From the NCBI GenBank assembly GCA_002395925.1, contig DGVM01000024.1:1-14890 (forward strand): a stretch of DNA of 14,890 nucleotides, written 5' to 3'. The stretch is from Bacteroidales bacterium UBA4284 (GTDB taxonomy: Bacteria; Bacteroidota; Bacteroidia; Bacteroidales; UBA932). The notes under the pieces were generated by a model. The model was not told the origin of the DNA. It worked only from the letters and a program-made list of their open reading frames with translations, and searched no databases. Below, one piece after another: positions 12,643-14,890 of this stretch (its first letter is position 1; every line of letters begins with the position of its first letter). A program made the position numbers and the translations under genes.

Positions 12643-14039
12643 AAAAGTACTATACCTTAATCCGGACCCTTGCATTTGCTGTGATATTGACAGGGTGCGG
12701 CAAGATAGAGCCCGAAACAAGTTCCGAACCGAAAGAATCGCCACGGGAATGGAAAGTTAGCATCCAAGCCTCCACAAGTAACGGGACGAAGGCTTTGAGC
12801 GAGAGCGGCAATACGATAAGCGCAGCATGGGAGGCCGGCGACGTTGTCTATATCTGCAACAGCAGCAACACCTTCGGACAGATGACAGCAGAAAGCAGCG
12901 GTACGGTCACCACGCTTTCCGGCACGGTTACCAAAACTATGACCGCAGGTAAAACCTATACTTTGCGGTACCTCCAGAAGGGTGAGAATCTCTTGAACCT
13001 GCGCTCGCAGAAAGGCACTCTGGCAGATTTGGCCAAGAACCACGATATGGCCGAAGCGACCGTCACCGTAAAGAACGTGAACGGAACGGAAGTCGTTTTC
13101 GAAGAGAATACAGTCAACTTCGAAAGCAAGATAAGCATTGTCAAATTCACTTTTGACAGGGTCATCAATTACGTGTCCGTCATTTGTTCCAACTTAAAGA
13201 CATATGTGCGACCGGGGTACAGCTCCAATTACAGTTTTATCGAAGTGAATCCCGAAGAGGCGACCCAGAACGTTTATGTGGCCATGTCCACCCTGGAAGC
13301 GCAAAAATCCATTTTCCTGTTTCTAGCCAAGGATGCGAACGGCTTCTATTATATAGCTGCCAAGCGCGCGCAAGTGGAAAACGGCAAGAATTACGGCGTA
13401 AACGTAAGCCTGCGGTCGATGCCCGATTATGTTGACCTTGGAATAGTCCGGGACGGCAAATCCGTCTGCTGGGGAACGAAAAATCTCGGAGCAAGCAGCC
13501 CCGGCGAGGCTGGAAACTACTATGCCTGGGCAGAGACGTCAACCAAGACCTCATACTCCTGGGACAACTATGCATATGGCTCCTACTCATGGATTACGAA
13601 ATATGACCCGGACCGCCCCGATCAAGGCGTTGTAGACGGGCTGGCATCCCTGCTGCCGGAAGACGACGCTGCGACCTCTGCCCTGGGCGAAAAATGGCGG
13701 ACGCCAAGCCTCAATGATTTCAACGACCTTCTTAACAGCGCCAACACAGAGGCGATTTTATCCGGTGCATATGGAAGATGGGGATATACCTTCCTCAGCA
13801 AAATTGACGGATACACCGGCCGGTTCATTTTCCTTCCGGTAGGCGGATATTACAAAGACGATACACGCCAGGATGGCGGTTATGGTTATTACTGGTCCGG
13901 CCAGATTGACCAGACATCCTGGACGTCATCCTCCTTTGCGAATACGTTCAAGTTTTCGAACAGCATTTATTCTTCCCCTTCGACATCCCGGATGGAACGT
14001 GCTTACGGACTGTCTGTACGTCCGGTTTATATACAGTGA
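12639..14039 (+). CDS. Fimbrillin-like lipoprotein with FISUMP-type C-terminal domain
   Basis: The 466-residue product starts with a lipoprotein signal ending ILTGC (Cys20). Residues about 40-260 resemble fimbrillin-like proteins of Bacteroidales, with GTKALSE and W-E-A-G-D-V-V strands. From residue 263 (DYVDLGIVRDGKSVCWGTKN) to about 464 lies the FISUMP/DUF1566-type domain, with YYAWAET, LPEDDAAT, W-R-T-P, FIFLPVGGYY, GYYWSG and the closing GLSVRPV pattern. This domain is common in Bacteroidales surface lipoproteins; its ligand is not known. The start ATG overlaps the small peptide stop, so the two are likely coupled. A propeller-type sensor gene follows after 29 bases, possibly cotranscribed. 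Confidence 0.85.
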   Translation: MKKYYTLIRTLAFAVILTGCGKIEPETSSEPKESPREWKVSIQASTSNGTKALSESGNTISAAWEAGDVVYICNSSNTFGQMTAESSGTVTTLSGTVTKTMTAGKTYTLRYLQKGENLLNLRSQKGTLADLAKNHDMAEATVTVKNVNGTEVVFEENTVNFESKISIVKFTFDRVINYVSVICSNLKTYVRPGYSSNYSFIEVNPEEATQNVYVAMSTLEAQKSIFLFLAKDANGFYYIAAKRAQVENGKNYGVNVSLRSMPDYVDLGIVRDGKSVCWGTKNLGASSPGEAGNYYAWAETSTKTSYSWDNYAYGSYSWITKYDPDRPDQGVVDGLASLLPEDDAATSALGEKWRTPSLNDFNDLLNSANTEAILSGAYGRWGYTFLSKIDGYTGRFIFLPVGGYYKDDTRQDGGYGYYWSGQIDQTSWTSSSFANTFKFSNSIYSSPSTSRMERAYGLSVRPVYIQ

Positions 14040-14068
14040 TTGGAAATAATTGCGTATCTTCGCTATTG

Positions 14069-14890
14069 ATGCGCAAAGTCAACCGATACCTTCTCCCGCT
14101 GCTCTGCCTCCTGACGTTCCTGCAGGGGGCAGGAGCAGTGCCGATGTGGGAAAGTAGTCTCAGTTTCAGGCGTTTTACTACCATCGACGGCCTTCCGCAG
14201 ATGCAGACGGAGACCGTCTGGCAGGATACGGAGGGGTACATCTATGTCGGCACCCTCTCGGGCTTCGTTCGCTACGACGGCCGGAACCTTACACCCTTCC
14301 TGGGCGGACGGCGGGAAAACATCGTCCGCTTTTCCCAGGTAGGCGACGAGGTGCGCGCCATGGGTTTCGTGCGGCAGTGGAGCGTCCGGGGAGACCGCTT
14401 GAAGCAGTCGCAGATAGACCTTTCAGGGCAGAGACTACTCAATAACCTGAATGCCGCGGACTTGCCTTCCGACCACATCCTTCTTGAAGACCGGCAGGAA
14501 CGCGGACGCCGGCTCAGCCGCCTGACCGCCGGAGGAATGGAAACCGTGCTGGAGTCCCCTCTTCTGGACGACATGACGCCGGACCGGAAGCTGTACATCG
14601 ACACGTCCGGAATTTATATTCCCACTCCACAGGGCCTTATCCGTACCCGCGACGGGAAAACAGAAAAAGTCTCCGGCAAGCCCGACGTCTTCTCGCTCAT
14701 CCGCACCGGAGAGGACCTCGTGGCCCTTTCCGGCGACGGCATCTACCGAGTTGGTCCTGAAAGTCTTACCCTTGTCGCAGAACACCATTTCGATGCGCCC
14801 GACCAAGGTCTATCCGTCCGCCGGGACCACAAAGGAGACCTTTTCATTGCCGACGCCCATACTATCTGGCGATTCGACGGGGTAGCACTT
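14069..14890 (+). CDS. Propeller-type sensor protein, 5' part (runs off the window)
   Basis: An open frame starts at ATG 14069 and continues for 274 codons to the window end without a stop. The product has a signal peptide (about 1-23, LLPLLCLLTFLQGAGA) and then the periplasmic sensor pattern FTTIDGLPQMQTETVWQDT followed by GYIYVGTLSGFVRYDG, typical of two-component-regulator propeller repeats. Later units such as DGIYRV and HTIWRFDG continue the propeller. Proteins with this start are usually hybrid two-component sensors or one-component regulators with a triple-tyrosine (Y_Y_Y) domain; the C-terminal part needed to decide is outside the window. It lies 29 bases after the FISUMP lipoprotein. 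A candidate -7 box (TATCTTCG, 14055-14062) is one base off. Confidence 0.8.
   Translation, partial: MRKVNRYLLPLLCLLTFLQGAGAVPMWESSLSFRRFTTIDGLPQMQTETVWQDTEGYIYVGTLSGFVRYDGRNLTPFLGGRRENIVRFSQVGDEVRAMGFVRQWSVRGDRLKQSQIDLSGQRLLNNLNAADLPSDHILLEDRQERGRRLSRLTAGGMETVLESPLLDDMTPDRKLYIDTSGIYIPTPQGLIRTRDGKTEKVSGKPDVFSLIRTGEDLVALSGDGIYRVGPESLTLVAEHHFDAPDQGLSVRRDHKGDLFIADAHTIWRFDGVAL

Noticed and set aside
12382..12744. Minus-strand frame with a DGTHLT stretch resembling the end of SGNH hydrolases
   Set aside because: The similarity is a few residues only, and the frame overlaps the well supported peptide and lipoprotein genes on the other strand.

Overview
The window looks like chromosomal DNA from a Bacteroidales bacterium. 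The evidence is a cluster of fimbrillin-like and Ig-like lipoproteins, a BspA-type leucine-rich repeat protein, a FISUMP-type C-terminal domain, a periplasmic two-component-regulator-type propeller sensor and TAnnTTTG promoter boxes. Coding regions are fairly GC-rich and intergenic regions AT-rich. This would suit a Rikenellaceae/Alistipes-like or Cryptobacteroides-like genome, but the genus is an inference.

Left part (1-5123): a cluster of GC-rich palindromic repeats (1-124) runs into the 3' end of rsmE (minus strand, 16S rRNA m3U1498 methyltransferase). Divergent from rsmE is a two-gene plus-strand operon: an L-fucose-isomerase-like protein (884-2077) overlapping by ATGA a secreted C69 dipeptidase (2074-3738). 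This ends 8 bp from the convergent radA gene.

Middle (3747-8327, minus strand): three genes are chained by overlapping stops and starts. In transcription order they are a 781-residue Ig-like/propeller-like lipoprotein, an SH3b-NlpC/P60 peptidase (ATGA overlap) and radA (11-base overlap). The C69 dipeptidase and the NlpC/P60 enzyme are both peptide hydrolases that could act on cell-wall or dietary peptides.

Right part (8328-14890): two modules share one layout. Each has a short peptide of about 50 residues or fewer with a Y-(L/V)-S-P motif directly upstream of a fimbrillin-like lipoprotein. Module A is 8467-8628 plus the LRR/EF-hand lipoprotein 8648-10783. Module B is 12481-12642 plus the FISUMP lipoprotein 12639-14039, with an ATGA overlap. 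Between them lies an Agp-like histidine acid phosphatase lipoprotein on the minus strand with a good TTTG-N19-TATCTTTG promoter. Module B is preceded by a leader with a -7 box, a 12-codon ORF, a strong intrinsic terminator and a possible alternative pairing that could open the terminator, which resembles an attenuator. Immediately after module B starts a propeller-type sensor gene that runs off the window.

No tRNA, rRNA, CRISPR array, transposase or phage gene was seen. The most noteworthy candidate is the peptide-plus-lipoprotein pairing and its leader; the function of the peptides is unknown.
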